This document shows positions 35,175 to 44,760 of a DNA stretch of 64,000 nucleotides, in pieces. The stretch comes from a bacterium (GTDB lineage: Bacteria; Bacillota; Bacilli; Lactobacillales; Streptococcaceae): positions 16,682 through 80,681 of the forward strand of contig CAJNCF010000009.1 of NCBI GenBank assembly GCA_905221195.1, read 5' to 3'. Both the position numbers and the translations under genes were made by a program. The notes under the pieces were generated by a model. The model was not told where the DNA came from and made no database searches. It saw nothing but the letters and a program-made list of their open reading frames with translations. The first letter of the stretch is position 1, and each line of letters begins with the position of its first letter.

Positions 35175-35492
35175 ATGGCTTTTACCAATACCCAGATGCG
35201 GTCGGCTAGTTTTGGCATTGTTACCAGCTTGCCTGATGATGTTATTGACTCTTTTTGGTATATTATTGACCACTTCTTAAAAAATGTCTTTGAATTAGAA
35301 GAAGAACTCGAGTTTCAATTGCTCAATAACCAAGGAAAAATTACCTTCCACTTTTCAAGTCAGCACCTCCCTACAGCCATTGATTTTGACTTTAGCCATC
35401 CTTTTGACCCTCTTTATCCGCCAAGAGTACTGGTTTTAGACATGGACGGTAGAGAGACTATCCTCCTCCCAGAAGAAAATGACCTATTTTAA
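35175..35492 (+). CDS. DUF960 family protein
   Basis: A 105-residue acidic soluble protein matching the DUF960 family of streptococci and relatives; no function is known. It has no signal peptide or membrane helix; hydrophobic segments alternate with acidic ones (FELEEELEF). The start at 35175 has GGGGG seven bases upstream and lies after the promoter. The BOX element begins at its stop codon. As I recall reference pneumococcal order it is normally followed by rplM and not preceded by ccpA, so one end of a rearranged block may lie between ccpA and this gene. Confidence 0.75.
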   Translation: MAFTNTQMRSASFGIVTSLPDDVIDSFWYIIDHFLKNVFELEEELEFQLLNNQGKITFHFSSQHLPTAIDFDFSHPFDPLYPPRVLVLDMDGRETILLPEENDLF

Positions 35493-35643
35493 TACTCAAG
35501 GAAAATCAAAGAACAAACTAAGAAGCTAGCCGCAGGCTACTCAAAACACTGTTTTGAGGTTGCAGATAGAACTGACGAAGTCAGTAACCATACCTACGGT
35601 AAGGAGACGCTGACGTGATTTGAAGAGATTTTCGAAGAGTATA
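35492..35643. repeat. BOX element, boxC-boxA without extra boxB
   Basis: From ATACTCAAGGAAAATCAAAG to GATTTTCGAAGAGTATA, including the CTACGGTAAGGAGACGCTGACG boxA core in two parts. It starts at the DUF960 stop codon and abuts a terminator. Confidence 0.9.
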
Positions 35644-35689
35644 AAAACTCTAGCCTTCAGTTGCAAGTGACTGAAAACTAGAGTTTTTT
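35643..35689. terminator. Terminator of folBK, probably bidirectional
   Basis: Stem AAAACTCTAG/CTAGAGTTTT with an inner TTCAG...CTGAA pair; T tracts on both strands, directly after the folBK stop. Confidence 0.85.
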
Positions 35690-36502
35690 CTATTTTTTCA
35701 AAGCATCATACAAGTGACGGATAGGTTGCTTTAATGTCGGATGGATAAAATGAGGCGCAATTTCTTGTAGAGACTCAAGGACAAACAGGCGTTCTGCTAT
35801 GTAAGGATGGGGCAAGATGAGGTCGTCTGTATAAATGACCTGGTCCTCTACAAAGAGCAAGTCCAAATCAATCAAACGAGGTCCCCAATGCACTTCTCTC
35901 ACCCGTCCCATCTCTGACTCAATAGTCAACAAGGTTTCTAACAAGACTGGGGCAGGCAACCAGGTTTCCACCTCAACCACTTGATTTGCAAAACTATCCT
36001 GCTCTACTCCACCCCAAGGCTCCGTCGCTAAGACACTGGACTCTTTGAGAATATGGATGCCACGAGATCGCAATTTGTCAATGGCTTGCTCCAAATTCGC
36101 TTGCTTATCTCCCATGTTGCTTCCCAGGGCGATAAAGGCCCGTTGCTTGCGACGATGAATGGTCACCGAGCAAGTATCTAGTGGCAAATGAACTGGCGCC
36201 CAAGGTTTTTTGAGTTCCAGCTTGATTTCTTGGACAAGAGGATAAGCCTCAAAAGTACGTTCTACCAGTTTATAGGCCACCGTTTCAATCAGGTCTTCAG
36301 TTGTTTCCTGAAACCAAATCGTCCACTTCTGACACAGTTCTCCGTAATGGACAGAGGCTGTTAAATCCAAATCTGTAGCCGCCTTGGTCATATCATAGGA
36401 TAGGATGGCTGAAACGACAAACTTCTGCCCCAACTCTTTCTCACTAGGGAACAGACCATGGTAGGCAAAAATTTCCAAATCTTTAATCTGCAATTGATCC
36501 AT
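35690..36502 (-). CDS. sulD: Bifunctional dihydroneopterin aldolase / 6-hydroxymethyl-7,8-dihydropterin pyrophosphokinase
   Basis: A 270-residue FolB-FolK fusion covering two consecutive folate steps. Residues 1-118 form the aldolase ([13 protein letters not shown], with the conserved tyrosine-glutamate pair further on) and residues 120-270 the pyrophosphokinase with [12 protein letters not shown] and the [11 protein letters not shown] signature. The fusion, called SulD in pneumococcus, is diagnostic for this group. AAAGGA lies before the ATG. It is the last gene of the sul cluster but is separated from folE by a BOX element and an intrinsic terminator, so it may be expressed at a reduced level. 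Confidence 0.95.
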   Translation of the reverse strand: MDQLQIKDLEIFAYHGLFPSEKELGQKFVVSAILSYDMTKAATDLDLTASVHYGELCQKWTIWFQETTEDLIETVAYKLVERTFEAYPLVQEIKLELKKPWAPVHLPLDTCSVTIHRRKQRAFIALGSNMGDKQANLEQAIDKLRSRGIHILKESSVLATEPWGGVEQDSFANQVVEVETWLPAPVLLETLLTIESEMGRVREVHWGPRLIDLDLLFVEDQVIYTDDLILPHPYIAERLFVLESLQEIAPHFIHPTLKQPIRHLYDALKK

Positions 36503-36517
36503 AACTAGTCCTTTCTA

Positions 36518-36545
36518 GAAAAATCCGCTTGAAGCGGATTCTTTT
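36518..36545 (-). terminator. Intrinsic terminator or attenuator between folE and folBK
   Basis: Stem AATCCGCTT/AAGCGGATT followed on the minus strand by TTTTTC, 20 bases before the folBK start; the BOX lies between it and the folE stop. Confidence 0.75.
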
Positions 36546-36546
36546 T

Positions 36547-36662
36547 ATACTAAATGAAAATCAAAGTGCAAACTAGGAAGCTAACCGCAGGCTGCTCAAA
36601 ACACTGTTTTGAAGCTGCAGATGGAAGCTGACGTGGTTTGAATTTGATTTTCGAAGAGTATT
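36547..36662. repeat. BOX element inside the folate operon, boxA shortened, boxB absent
   Basis: From ATACTAAATGAAAATC to GATTTTCGAAGAGTAT, lacking the CTACGG core as in the BOX at 14,519. Its boxA end runs into the folE stop codon. Confidence 0.85.
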
Positions 36663-37215
36663 ATAGTCCCATTAAACGATAAGCCTGATCTCGAAGGTCC
36701 TTATCTGTTTCAAATATACCACGAGCTACTGTTGTCAAGGTGGCAGTTCCTGGCTTTCTGACACCACGCATGCTCATACACATATGTTCTGCCTCAATGA
36801 CAACAAAGGCTCCCTTAGCACCCAGATATTCCATCAAGGCATCGGCCACTTCGATATTCAAACGTTCTTGAATTTGTGGTTTCTTAGAATAAACTTCAAC
36901 CGTACGGGCTAGCTTAGACAAGCCCGCCACACGACCATCTGGAATGTAGGCAATATGCGCTCTACCATAAAATGGCAGAAAGTGGTGCTCACACATGGTA
37001 TGGAAAAAGATATCCTTTTCTACTACCATGTTGTCATCAATAATCTCAAAGGATTTTGACAAATGTTCCTCCGCAGTTTGACCAAGACCTGAAAAAATCT
37101 CTTGGTACATACGGGCTACACGAGCAGGTGTTTCCTGCAAGCCCTCGCGGTTAGCATCCTCTCCTACAGCCTCGATAATCATTTTTACAGCTGCTTCAAT
37201 CTTTTGTGTATCCAT
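36661..37215 (-). CDS. folE: GTP cyclohydrolase I
   Basis: First step of folate synthesis: converts GTP to dihydroneopterin triphosphate and formate. The zinc ligands are Cys75, His78 and Cys146 ([10 protein letters not shown] and HMCMSMRG), and the 184-residue length is normal (SulC in pneumococcus). Its start overlaps the end of folC by 20 bases, so translation is coupled. Its stop codon TAA lies at the edge of a BOX element. Confidence 0.95.
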   Translation of the reverse strand: MDTQKIEAAVKMIIEAVGEDANREGLQETPARVARMYQEIFSGLGQTAEEHLSKSFEIIDDNMVVEKDIFFHTMCEHHFLPFYGRAHIAYIPDGRVAGLSKLARTVEVYSKKPQIQERLNIEVADALMEYLGAKGAFVVIEAEHMCMSMRGVRKPGTATLTTVARGIFETDKDLRDQAYRLMGL

Positions 37216-38518
37216 TCTCGTTCTTCCTCTCCATCAGATAGGCTCTCACTTGGCTCAAGAAATACAAGGAACCTGTGACAATCCTAACTGTTTGTTTCTC
37301 TTCTTTTTTATCTGTCAATTTCTGCTCTAGAAAATCCTGCCAACCTTGGTAGCTGAGATTTCTAGACTTGGCTGTCTCTTTCAGCACACTTTCATCAGTA
37401 GCCCGACTATCATCAAAATGTGTCAGAGTAAGCTCGGTATCTGACATGCCCCCCAGCAAGTCCAACATATCCTCCAAGGCCTTGGTTTTGATGCAAGTAA
37501 AGAGGATTTCCTTATGATAACCCGCAAAACGTTCTTGTAAGGTTGCTATTAAAGCCTTGATGGCATGAGGATTGTGGGCTCCATCCAAAATCATCAAGGG
37601 GTCTCTCGACACAACTTCCAAACGTCCTGGCCATCTGGTTTCTTCCAAGGCTTGAGAAACCAAGTCATTACTCGCTAGCTCTCGACCATCTTCTTGACAA
37701 AAAGTATCAAGTAAAGCTATGGCCATCCCTGCATTCTCTATCTGGTGCAAACCAAGCAGGCCAGTCTGGAAACGACCTTGTCTGATAGAACTGGTATAGT
37801 CAAATATTTCGCCTATTACCACACTCTCTTGATGACAAACCTGATAATCTCTATCATATCTAATTCTCGGTGCATTTTTAGCTACTGCAATAGAATCAAT
37901 CACAGCCAAAGCTTCTGGAGCGATACGACCTGTTACCAAGGGAATACCTTGTTTGATAATACCAGCTTTCTGCTCTGCTATGGCTTCCAAGGTGTCACCA
38001 AGTAGGGCTACATGGTCCAGTCCAATGGTCGTAATCCCTGTCAAAATTGGTTGGCAGACATTGGTACTATCCAAGAGTCCCCCCATACCAACTTCCATGA
38101 TGGCCACATCTACTTGTTCAGAAGCAAAATAATCATAGGCTATAGCTGTAATTATCTCAAACTCAGTTGTCCCCTGTAAATTTGCAGTCGTTTCTCCCTC
38201 CAGCAAAGATCGATAGTCTGACATGAGAGCTTCTAGTCTCGCTTCTGGGATAGATTCCCCATTGATGCTAATCTGATCCGTATAATGAATGAGATAGGGC
38301 GAGCTAAACACGCCAACTCTCAGCCCTAGCTTTTCCAGCATATTTTTCAAAAAAGCAATGGTCGAACCCTTGCCATTGGTTCCTCCGATATGGATGACCT
38401 TGAGTTTGAGATGGGGATTGCCACGCAGAGCTAATAGTTCCACCATGCGTTCCAAGCCAAAATGCGGTTGGTCCGTCCGGTAGTTGGCAATCCACTGATT
38501 GTTTTGAATTTCTTTCAT
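37196..38518 (-). CDS. folC: Folylpolyglutamate / dihydrofolate synthase
   Basis: Adds glutamate to dihydropteroate and to folates. The 440-residue ligase of the Mur family has the P-loop GGTNGKGS at 45-52, the [13 protein letters not shown] metal and substrate motif, and LDGAHNPHA in the C-terminal half. It corresponds to SulB. It begins two bases after the folP stop and overlaps folE, so the three form one tightly coupled unit. Confidence 0.95.
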   Translation of the reverse strand: MKEIQNNQWIANYRTDQPHFGLERMVELLALRGNPHLKLKVIHIGGTNGKGSTIAFLKNMLEKLGLRVGVFSSPYLIHYTDQISINGESIPEARLEALMSDYRSLLEGETTANLQGTTEFEIITAIAYDYFASEQVDVAIMEVGMGGLLDSTNVCQPILTGITTIGLDHVALLGDTLEAIAEQKAGIIKQGIPLVTGRIAPEALAVIDSIAVAKNAPRIRYDRDYQVCHQESVVIGEIFDYTSSIRQGRFQTGLLGLHQIENAGMAIALLDTFCQEDGRELASNDLVSQALEETRWPGRLEVVSRDPLMILDGAHNPHAIKALIATLQERFAGYHKEILFTCIKTKALEDMLDLLGGMSDTELTLTHFDDSRATDESVLKETAKSRNLSYQGWQDFLEQKLTDKKEEKQTVRIVTGSLYFLSQVRAYLMERKNENGYTKD

Positions 38519-38519
38519 C

Positions 38520-39509
<990 letters not shown>

Positions 39510-39511
39510 CT

Positions 39512-39520
39512 ATTTTACCA
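39512..39520 (-). promoter_or_regulatory. Extended -10 promoter of the folate operon
   Basis: TGGTAAAAT on the minus strand, about 40 bases before the folP ATG, immediately after a terminator. Confidence 0.6.
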
Positions 39521-39560
39521 TAAAAAGAAAAAGATGGACACGATTGCATTCATCTTTTTC
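39521..39560 (-). terminator. Intrinsic terminator of the CPBP protein gene
   Basis: Stem GAAAAAGATG/CATCTTTTTC followed on the minus strand by TTTTTATGG. Confidence 0.75.
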
Positions 39561-39665
39561 ACAGTTGAAGGAGGCAATTTCTCCCTCAAGAAAAATTGCT
39601 TCCATTTAGCAGAACCATTTCTCCCATTTTTAAAATATTGCCCTTAACTTTTAAAGTAGAGAACC

Positions 39666-40373
39666 TTAAATAGGCACGCCAAAGGTTCTACTAACAATAA
39701 TCACAAGTGCAAACAAGCAAAAGACTACTCCGTTAACAATCATATGAAGTAAGATAGACATTTCTAAACGTTGGGTTTTATAGACAGTCCACGTTAAAAC
39801 CGATGACATGCCACCATAGATTAAAAGAGAAGGCAGATTTGTTGGTAGATGCAGCAAAGCAAATACAATTGCACCTATTATGTATCCCAAATTTTCATTT
39901 CCTCTAAAAATCTTTTTAGGAACAATCCCACGACACAAGATTTCCTCACAAATCGGAGCAAGCAAAGCTAGCAAGAAGAAACTGGAAATCAGAGAACTAT
40001 TTTGAACCATATCGTTAATCTGAGACTGATTACTTGTTGTCGTCTCATTTGACAGTTGCAATAAAATGGAACCAAGTATATTTGACCCGATAATGACTAG
40101 ATAACTCAAACCCAATCGTGCCAAATCCTTAGCTCTAAAAAAAGAAAAATTAAAACTTGCTAATTGCGTTTTACGAGCTCCAATGATAAATAGCGCTAAA
40201 ATCACAATTGAAATACCAGCAACTATCAGCCCTGACTGTAACAGTGGTACTTCATGTAAAGCTAAAATGAAAGTAACTGCTAAAGGAACCTGATATAAAA
40301 TTGTCGCCAGCAAAAAAATTAACAGCCAACCTGCACGATTCAACAATTCTTTCCACATACTTTGCTCTTCCAT
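39666..40373 (-). CDS. CPBP (CAAX/Abi) family intramembrane metalloprotease-like protein
   Basis: A 235-residue membrane protein with about seven helices. The catalytic motifs of the CPBP family are present: EEILCRG (Glu-Glu-x3-Arg), the FALLHLPTNL histidine, and the third motif HMIVNGVVFCL. Members in lactic bacteria include bacteriocin self-immunity and prenyl-type proteases, but the substrate here is unknown. AAAGGAGAT before the ATG at 40373 decides the start. It follows a terminator and has no clear promoter of its own. Confidence 0.85.
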   Translation of the reverse strand: MEEQSMWKELLNRAGWLLIFLLATILYQVPLAVTFILALHEVPLLQSGLIVAGISIVILALFIIGARKTQLASFNFSFFRAKDLARLGLSYLVIIGSNILGSILLQLSNETTTSNQSQINDMVQNSSLISSFFLLALLAPICEEILCRGIVPKKIFRGNENLGYIIGAIVFALLHLPTNLPSLLIYGGMSSVLTWTVYKTQRLEMSILLHMIVNGVVFCLFALVIIVSRTFGVPI

Positions 40374-40392
40374 CAGCTATCTCCTTTGTATT

Positions 40393-40413
40393 AAAAAAGG
40401 GGGGAAATCCCCC
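40393..40413 (-). terminator. Intrinsic terminator of the purine permease gene
   Basis: GC-rich stem GGGGG/CCCCC followed on the minus strand by TTTTTT. Confidence 0.85.
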
Positions 40414-40425
40414 TGGGTCATCCTA

Positions 40426-41844
40426 TTATAGAGCCATACTGATGTAGTTAAGGATAAACAAGGCATCCAAAATCCAAATCATGACATGGACATCTTTAGC
40501 TTGACCTTTAACAATCTTAGTCAAAGTGTAAGTCAAGAAACCAACTGCAATACCCTGAGTGATAGAGTAGCTGAATCCCATAAAGATAGATGTGAAGAAA
40601 GCAGGAACCGCTTCAGACATATCATCCCAATGAATATTTTTCAAGCTAGCCAACATCATAATCCCAACAATAATTAAGATTGGAGCTGTAGCAGCTGTTG
40701 GTACAATCGCTAAAAGTGGGCTAAAGAAGCTTGCAATTGCAAAACAGATAGCCACAACCAAGGCTGTCAAACCAGTACGTCCACCTGCACCGATACCTGC
40801 AGCAGACTCAACATAAGTCGTTACGTTTGAAGTACCAGCTACTGCACCAATTGTTGTAGCAATTAAATCAGAATAAAGAGCTTTGTCCAATTTAACTGAT
40901 TCATTGTTTTCACCCTTAGAAGCAATGATCCCAACTTTTTCACCAGTACCAATTAGAGTACCAATTGTATCGAAAATATCTGTTAACGAGAAGGCTAGAA
41001 TAGCCATAAGAGTCTCAGGTAAGCGAGCTGTATCTGAAATCAAAGCTCCCAAACCTTCTGAACCAAGAGCTGCACCAAAAATTTTCTTCAAATCTTCTAC
41101 CGCAGCACCCAAGTGATTATTTGAAAAATCAATGCTAGAAATATTAACTAAACCTACCGCAATTGCAAGAACTGTTGTTGTTAAGATAGAAAGGATAATC
41201 CCTCCCTTAATCCCTTTGATGACAAAGAAGATAGTAATGGCAAGTCCTGCAAGAGCCACCAAAACAGCTGGGTTATTAAAGTCAACCAATCCTGGAACCG
41301 CTGAAGAGTTTGCTGCAATCGTTGCTTGAGCTTTGTCAGCACCTTCTCCTACAACAGTATAGTTACCTGGATCAATCGTGAATTTCAAAAGTCCAGCATT
41401 CTTAATCCCTACGTAAGCAAGGAAGACACCGATACCTGCTGAAATAGCTGAACGAAGAGCAGTAGGAATGGATTCAATGATCATTTTGCGTACATTTGTC
41501 AAAGTAATAATCAATGAAATAATACCACACATAAAGACCATAGCCAAGGCTTCTTGCCAAGTATAACCAAGTCCAAATACAACTGTAAAGGTAAAGAAGG
41601 CATTCAGTCCCATACCTGGCGCTTGGGCATATGGTAAGTTGGCATAAAAAGCCATCATAAGGGTTCCTACCACAGAACCAATAATCGTTGCTAGGAAGAT
41701 ACCCTGAGCAGGCATTCCTGTTTGCGAAAGAATTTGTGGGTTTACAAAGAGAATATAACTCATTGCAAAGAAAGTTGTTAAACCAGCGAGAACCTCTGTA
41801 CGAACGTCTGTACCGTTCTCTTTTAGTTTAAATAATTTGTCCAT
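40426..41844 (-). CDS. NCS2 family purine permease (AzgA/PbuG-like, hypoxanthine/guanine)
   Basis: A 472-residue transporter with about 14 membrane segments. The N-terminal MDKLFKLKENGTDVRTEVLAGLTTFF pieces and the PYAQAPGMGLNAFFTF motif place it in the AzgA-like branch of NCS2, which takes up hypoxanthine, guanine or adenine rather than xanthine or uracil. The frame starts 18 codons earlier, but AAAGGAG before the ATG at 41844 fixes it. The promoter is near consensus and a PurBox lies at the predicted transcription start, consistent with PurR control. Confidence 0.88.
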   Translation of the reverse strand: MDKLFKLKENGTDVRTEVLAGLTTFFAMSYILFVNPQILSQTGMPAQGIFLATIIGSVVGTLMMAFYANLPYAQAPGMGLNAFFTFTVVFGLGYTWQEALAMVFMCGIISLIITLTNVRKMIIESIPTALRSAISAGIGVFLAYVGIKNAGLLKFTIDPGNYTVVGEGADKAQATIAANSSAVPGLVDFNNPAVLVALAGLAITIFFVIKGIKGGIILSILTTTVLAIAVGLVNISSIDFSNNHLGAAVEDLKKIFGAALGSEGLGALISDTARLPETLMAILAFSLTDIFDTIGTLIGTGEKVGIIASKGENNESVKLDKALYSDLIATTIGAVAGTSNVTTYVESAAGIGAGGRTGLTALVVAICFAIASFFSPLLAIVPTAATAPILIIVGIMMLASLKNIHWDDMSEAVPAFFTSIFMGFSYSITQGIAVGFLTYTLTKIVKGQAKDVHVMIWILDALFILNYISMAL

Positions 41845-41862
41845 TATCAATCTCCTTTTAAT

Positions 41863-41875
41863 TTTTACGAACAAT
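41863..41875 (+). promoter_or_regulatory. PurBox at the purine permease promoter
   Basis: TTTTACGAACAAT matches 12 of 13 positions of AWWWCCGAACWWT if the first A is taken as A or T. It overlaps the predicted transcription start at about 41875. Confidence 0.55.
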
Positions 41876-41881
41876 AATAGA

Positions 41882-41910
41882 ATTATATCATTTATCATTC
41901 ACTTTTTCAA
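41882..41910 (-). promoter_or_regulatory. Promoter of the purine permease gene
   Basis: TTGAAA and TATAAT with an exact 17-base spacer on the minus strand. Confidence 0.78.
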
Positions 41911-41985
41911 TATATTTGTTTAATTTATTTAAGAATTTGATACAATTTCATTTTTTGTTTCGAATCTGCTTTTCTGCCTGCTTTT

Positions 41986-41994
41986 TGTTATAAT
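41986..41994 (+). promoter_or_regulatory. Extended -10 promoter of the second HAD gene
   Basis: TGTTATAAT on the plus strand, 39 bases before the ATG at 42034. Confidence 0.6.
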
Positions 41995-42033
41995 AGTAGA
42001 CATCTTATCAGAAAAGACACTAGAAAGGTTCAT

Positions 42034-42846
42034 ATGACGAAGAAAATTATTGCAGTTGATTTGGATGGAACCCTGCTCAACTCAGACAGTCAAATTTCTG
42101 ACTTTACCAAAGAAACCATTAAAAAAGTTGCTGAAAAAGGCCATCAGATTATTATTACGACAGGTCGCCCTTACCGCATGTCAAAAGATTTCTATCGCGA
42201 ATTAGACTTAGACACTCCTATGATTAATTTCAACGGCTCCCTTACTCATTTACCAGACCGAATTTGGGACTTTGAAAAATGTTTGACTGTAGACAAAAAA
42301 TATCTTTTAGACATGGTTCAACGTTCAGAAGATATTCAAGCCGATTTTATCGCTGGTGAATATCGTAAAAAATTCTACATTACAAATCCTAATGAAGAAA
42401 TTGCCAATCCCAAACTATTTGGTGTAGAAGCTTTCCAGCCTGAAGATCAATTCCAACCTGAATTGGTGACCAAAAATCCTAACTGTATCCTGTTACAGAC
42501 CAGAGCTAGTGACAAGTATGCCCTGGCAAAAGAAATGAATGCTTTCTACCAATATCAACTGTCTATCAATACTTGGGGTGGTCCGCTCAATATCCTTGAG
42601 TGTACCCCAAAAGGTGTCAATAAGGCCTTCGCCTTAGACTACTTGCTTAAAGTAATGAACCGTGACAAAAAGGATTTAATTGCCTTTGGAGATGAACACA
42701 ATGATACCGAAATGCTCGCTTTTGCTGGAAAAGGTTTTGCAATGAAAAATGCCAATCCAGAGCTACTCCCTTATGCAGATGAGCAAATTTCCCTGACCAA
42801 CGACCAAGATGGGGTTGCCAAAACCCTACAAGACTTATTCTTATAA
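42034..42846 (+). CDS. Cof-type HAD-IIB family hydrolase
   Basis: A 270-residue sugar-phosphate or nucleotide phosphatase of the Cof family. Motif I VDLDGTLLNSD carries the nucleophile Asp9 and acid Asp11, ITTGRPYRM is motif II, and AFGDEHNDTEMLAFAG is motif IV; the IIB cap lies between. Substrate cannot be predicted; these enzymes are broad. AGAAAGG lies before the ATG. The large BOX element begins ten bases after its stop, followed by a terminator. It precedes adhP. Confidence 0.88.
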   Translation: MTKKIIAVDLDGTLLNSDSQISDFTKETIKKVAEKGHQIIITTGRPYRMSKDFYRELDLDTPMINFNGSLTHLPDRIWDFEKCLTVDKKYLLDMVQRSEDIQADFIAGEYRKKFYITNPNEEIANPKLFGVEAFQPEDQFQPELVTKNPNCILLQTRASDKYALAKEMNAFYQYQLSINTWGGPLNILECTPKGVNKAFALDYLLKVMNRDKKDLIAFGDEHNDTEMLAFAGKGFAMKNANPELLPYADEQISLTNDQDGVAKTLQDLFL

Positions 42847-42855
42847 CCTATACTG

Positions 42856-43276
42856 ATACTCAATAAAAATCAAAGAGCAAACTAGGAAGCTAGCCGTAGG
42901 TTGCTCAAAGCACTGCTTTGAGGTTGTAGATGAAACTGACGAAGTCAGCTCAAAACACTGTTTTGAGGTTGCAGATAGAACTGACGAAGTCAGCTCAAAA
43001 CACTGTTTTGAGGTTGCAGATAGAACTGACGAAGTCAGCTCAAAACACTGTTTTGAGGTTGCAGATAGAACTGACGAAGTCAGCTCAAAACACTGTTTTG
43101 AGGTTGCAGATAGAACTGACGAAGTCAGCTCAAAACACTGTTTTGAGGTTGCAGATAGAACTGACGAAGTCAGCTCAAAACACTGTTTTGAGGTTGCAGA
43201 TAGAACTGACGAAGTCAGTAACCATATATACGGCAAGGCGAAGCTGACGTGGTTTGAAGAGATTTTCGAAGAGTAT
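42856..43276. repeat. BOX element with six tandem boxB copies
   Basis: boxC (from ATACTCAATAAAAATC), then six copies of the 45-base boxB (each TGACGAAGTCAG, then CTCAAAACACTGTTTTGAG, then GGTTGCAGATAGAAC), then a full boxA with ACGGCAAGGCG and the end GATTTTCGAAGAGTAT. Copies begin about 45 bases apart from 42,937 and are identical in my reading. Because 45 is a multiple of three, long reading frames run through on both strands, but they are repeat artefacts. Confidence 0.95.
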
Positions 43277-43299
43277 GACCAGCTTGCGAGCTGGTCTTT
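43277..43299 (+). terminator. Intrinsic terminator after the HAD gene and BOX
   Basis: Stem GACCAGCT/AGCTGGTC with a TGCG loop followed by TTTG; abuts the BOX end. Confidence 0.7.
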
Positions 43300-43361
43300 G
43301 TGTTCTTTTCACAGTCTCATCAACCAGTTAATCGATTGTTCTATTTTTTACCCCCAAAACC

Positions 43362-43390
43362 TTGGAAAAGGCTTTCTTTTGTGATATACT
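43362..43390 (+). promoter_or_regulatory. Promoter of adhP
   Basis: TTGGAA and TATACT with an exact 17-base spacer on the plus strand; the -10 also has a TG two bases upstream. The leader is about 95 bases. Confidence 0.72.
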
Positions 43391-43396
43391 TCACAT
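43379..43396. promoter_or_regulatory. Rex operator overlapping the adhP -10
   Basis: TTGTGATATACTTCACAT matches the Rex palindrome TTGTGA-N6-TCACAA in 11 of 12 fixed positions and covers the -10. Confidence 0.65.
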
Positions 43397-43492
43397 ATAA
43401 ATACAAGAGAGCTCGTCACACTCGACTCTGTTGACACAAAATCAATCCAGTCTTGTTGTCCCTGTTCTCGGCCAATATCAAGGAGGATAGCT

Positions 43493-44512
43493 ATGAAAGC
43501 TGTTGTTGTAAATCCAGAAAGCACTGGTGTTGCTATTGAAGAAAAAGTACTCCGTCCACTTGAAACTGGGGAAGCACTTGTAGAAATTGAATACTGTGGT
43601 GTTTGCCACACTGACCTTCACGTTGCCCATGGTGACTTTGGTCAAGTACCAGGACGTGTTTTAGGACATGAAGGTGTTGGTATCGTTAAGGAAATTGCCC
43701 CAGATGTTAAAAGCCTTAAAGTCGGCGACCGCGTCAGCGTTGCTTGGTTCTTTGAAGGATGTGGCACTTGCGAATACTGTACAACTGGTCGCGAAACCCT
43801 TTGCCGTACAGTGAAAAATGCTGGCTACTCAGTAGATGGTGGTATGGCTGAACAGTGTATCGTAACTGCAGACTATGCCGTTAAAGTTCCTGACGGACTT
43901 GACCCAGCCCAAGCTTCTTCTATCACATGTGCTGGTGTAACAACCTATAAAGCTATTAAGGAAGCAAAAGTTGAACCAGGCCAATGGGTTGTTCTTTATG
44001 GTGCTGGTGGACTTGGTAACCTAGCCGTTCAATATGCTAAAAAAGTATTCAATGCTCATGTCATCGCAGTTGATATCAACAATGACAAACTTGCCCTTGC
44101 AAAAGAAGTCGGTGCTGACATTGTTATTAACGGCCTAGAAGTTGAAGATGTACCTGGACTTATCAAGGAAAAAACTGATGGTGGAGCTCATTCAGCTGTC
44201 GTAACTGCTGTATCTAAAGTTGCCTTCAATCAGGCTGTTGACTCAGTTCGTGCTGGTGGTCGCGTAGTTGCTGTTGGTCTCCCTTCTGAAATGATGGAAC
44301 TCAGCATCGTTAAAACAGTCCTAGATGGAATCCAAGTTATCGGTTCTCTTGTTGGAACTCGTAAAGACTTGGAAGAAGCCTTCCAATTCGGTGCAGAAGG
44401 TTTGGTAGTTCCAGTTGTCCAAAAACGTCCAGTAGAAGATGCCGTAGCCATTTTCGACGAAATGGAAAAAGGTCAAATCCAAGGGCGTATGGTACTTGAT
44501 TTCACAAACTAA
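43493..44512 (+). CDS. adhP: Zinc-dependent alcohol dehydrogenase
   Basis: A 339-residue medium-chain dehydrogenase using NAD(H), probably ethanol/acetaldehyde. Catalytic zinc ligands are in GVCHTDLH (Cys38) and GHEGVG (His59); the structural zinc cysteines are Cys90, Cys93, Cys96 and Cys104 in [15 protein letters not shown]; the Rossmann motif is [15 protein letters not shown] precedes the ATG. The promoter has a Rex box over its -10, so expression should rise when NADH is high, fitting a redox-balancing role. It stands alone between two terminators. Confidence 0.93.
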   Translation: MKAVVVNPESTGVAIEEKVLRPLETGEALVEIEYCGVCHTDLHVAHGDFGQVPGRVLGHEGVGIVKEIAPDVKSLKVGDRVSVAWFFEGCGTCEYCTTGRETLCRTVKNAGYSVDGGMAEQCIVTADYAVKVPDGLDPAQASSITCAGVTTYKAIKEAKVEPGQWVVLYGAGGLGNLAVQYAKKVFNAHVIAVDINNDKLALAKEVGADIVINGLEVEDVPGLIKEKTDGGAHSAVVTAVSKVAFNQAVDSVRAGGRVVAVGLPSEMMELSIVKTVLDGIQVIGSLVGTRKDLEEAFQFGAEGLVVPVVQKRPVEDAVAIFDEMEKGQIQGRMVLDFTN

Positions 44513-44530
44513 TTCAATAAAAACATATAC

Positions 44531-44561
44531 AAAAAAGTTGGATGTTTCTTCCAACTTTTTT
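44531..44561 (+). terminator. Intrinsic terminator of adhP
   Basis: Stem AAAAAGTTGGA/TCCAACTTTTT with T tract on the plus strand. Confidence 0.88.
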
Positions 44562-44669
44562 ATATTAAATTTTAATATAAAAAATTACTATGTCTTCTTG
44601 AAACCTTATTATATCAATATTATTAAATACACTATTTAAATATTTTCTTGAATATTTTATATCAATTAG

Positions 44670-44698
44670 TTGATTTTTTTATGAAAACGGTTTATACT
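44670..44698 (+). promoter_or_regulatory. Promoter of manLMN
   Basis: TTGATT and TATACT with an exact 17-base spacer on the plus strand; about 57 bases of leader follow before manL. Confidence 0.75.
44681..44695. promoter_or_regulatory. cre site between -35 and -10 of manLMN
   Basis: ATGAAAACGGTTTAT fits WTGNAANCGNWNNCW in all but one fixed position and sits in the promoter spacer. Confidence 0.6.
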
Positions 44699-44760
44699 AA
44701 TCTAGTCTTAAAGTTTTCTTAAACAATGGGCACAACATTTTATAAGGAGGAATGACAATA

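Noticed and set aside
42933-43218. CRISPR array from the regular 45-base repetition
   Set aside because: There are no distinct spacers; the units are contiguous identical boxB sequences.
42841-43247. Long reading frames on both strands through the boxB array (131 and 105 residues)
   Set aside because: The 45-base period keeps frames open, but there is no ribosome-binding site and the repeated DNA is a known intergenic element.
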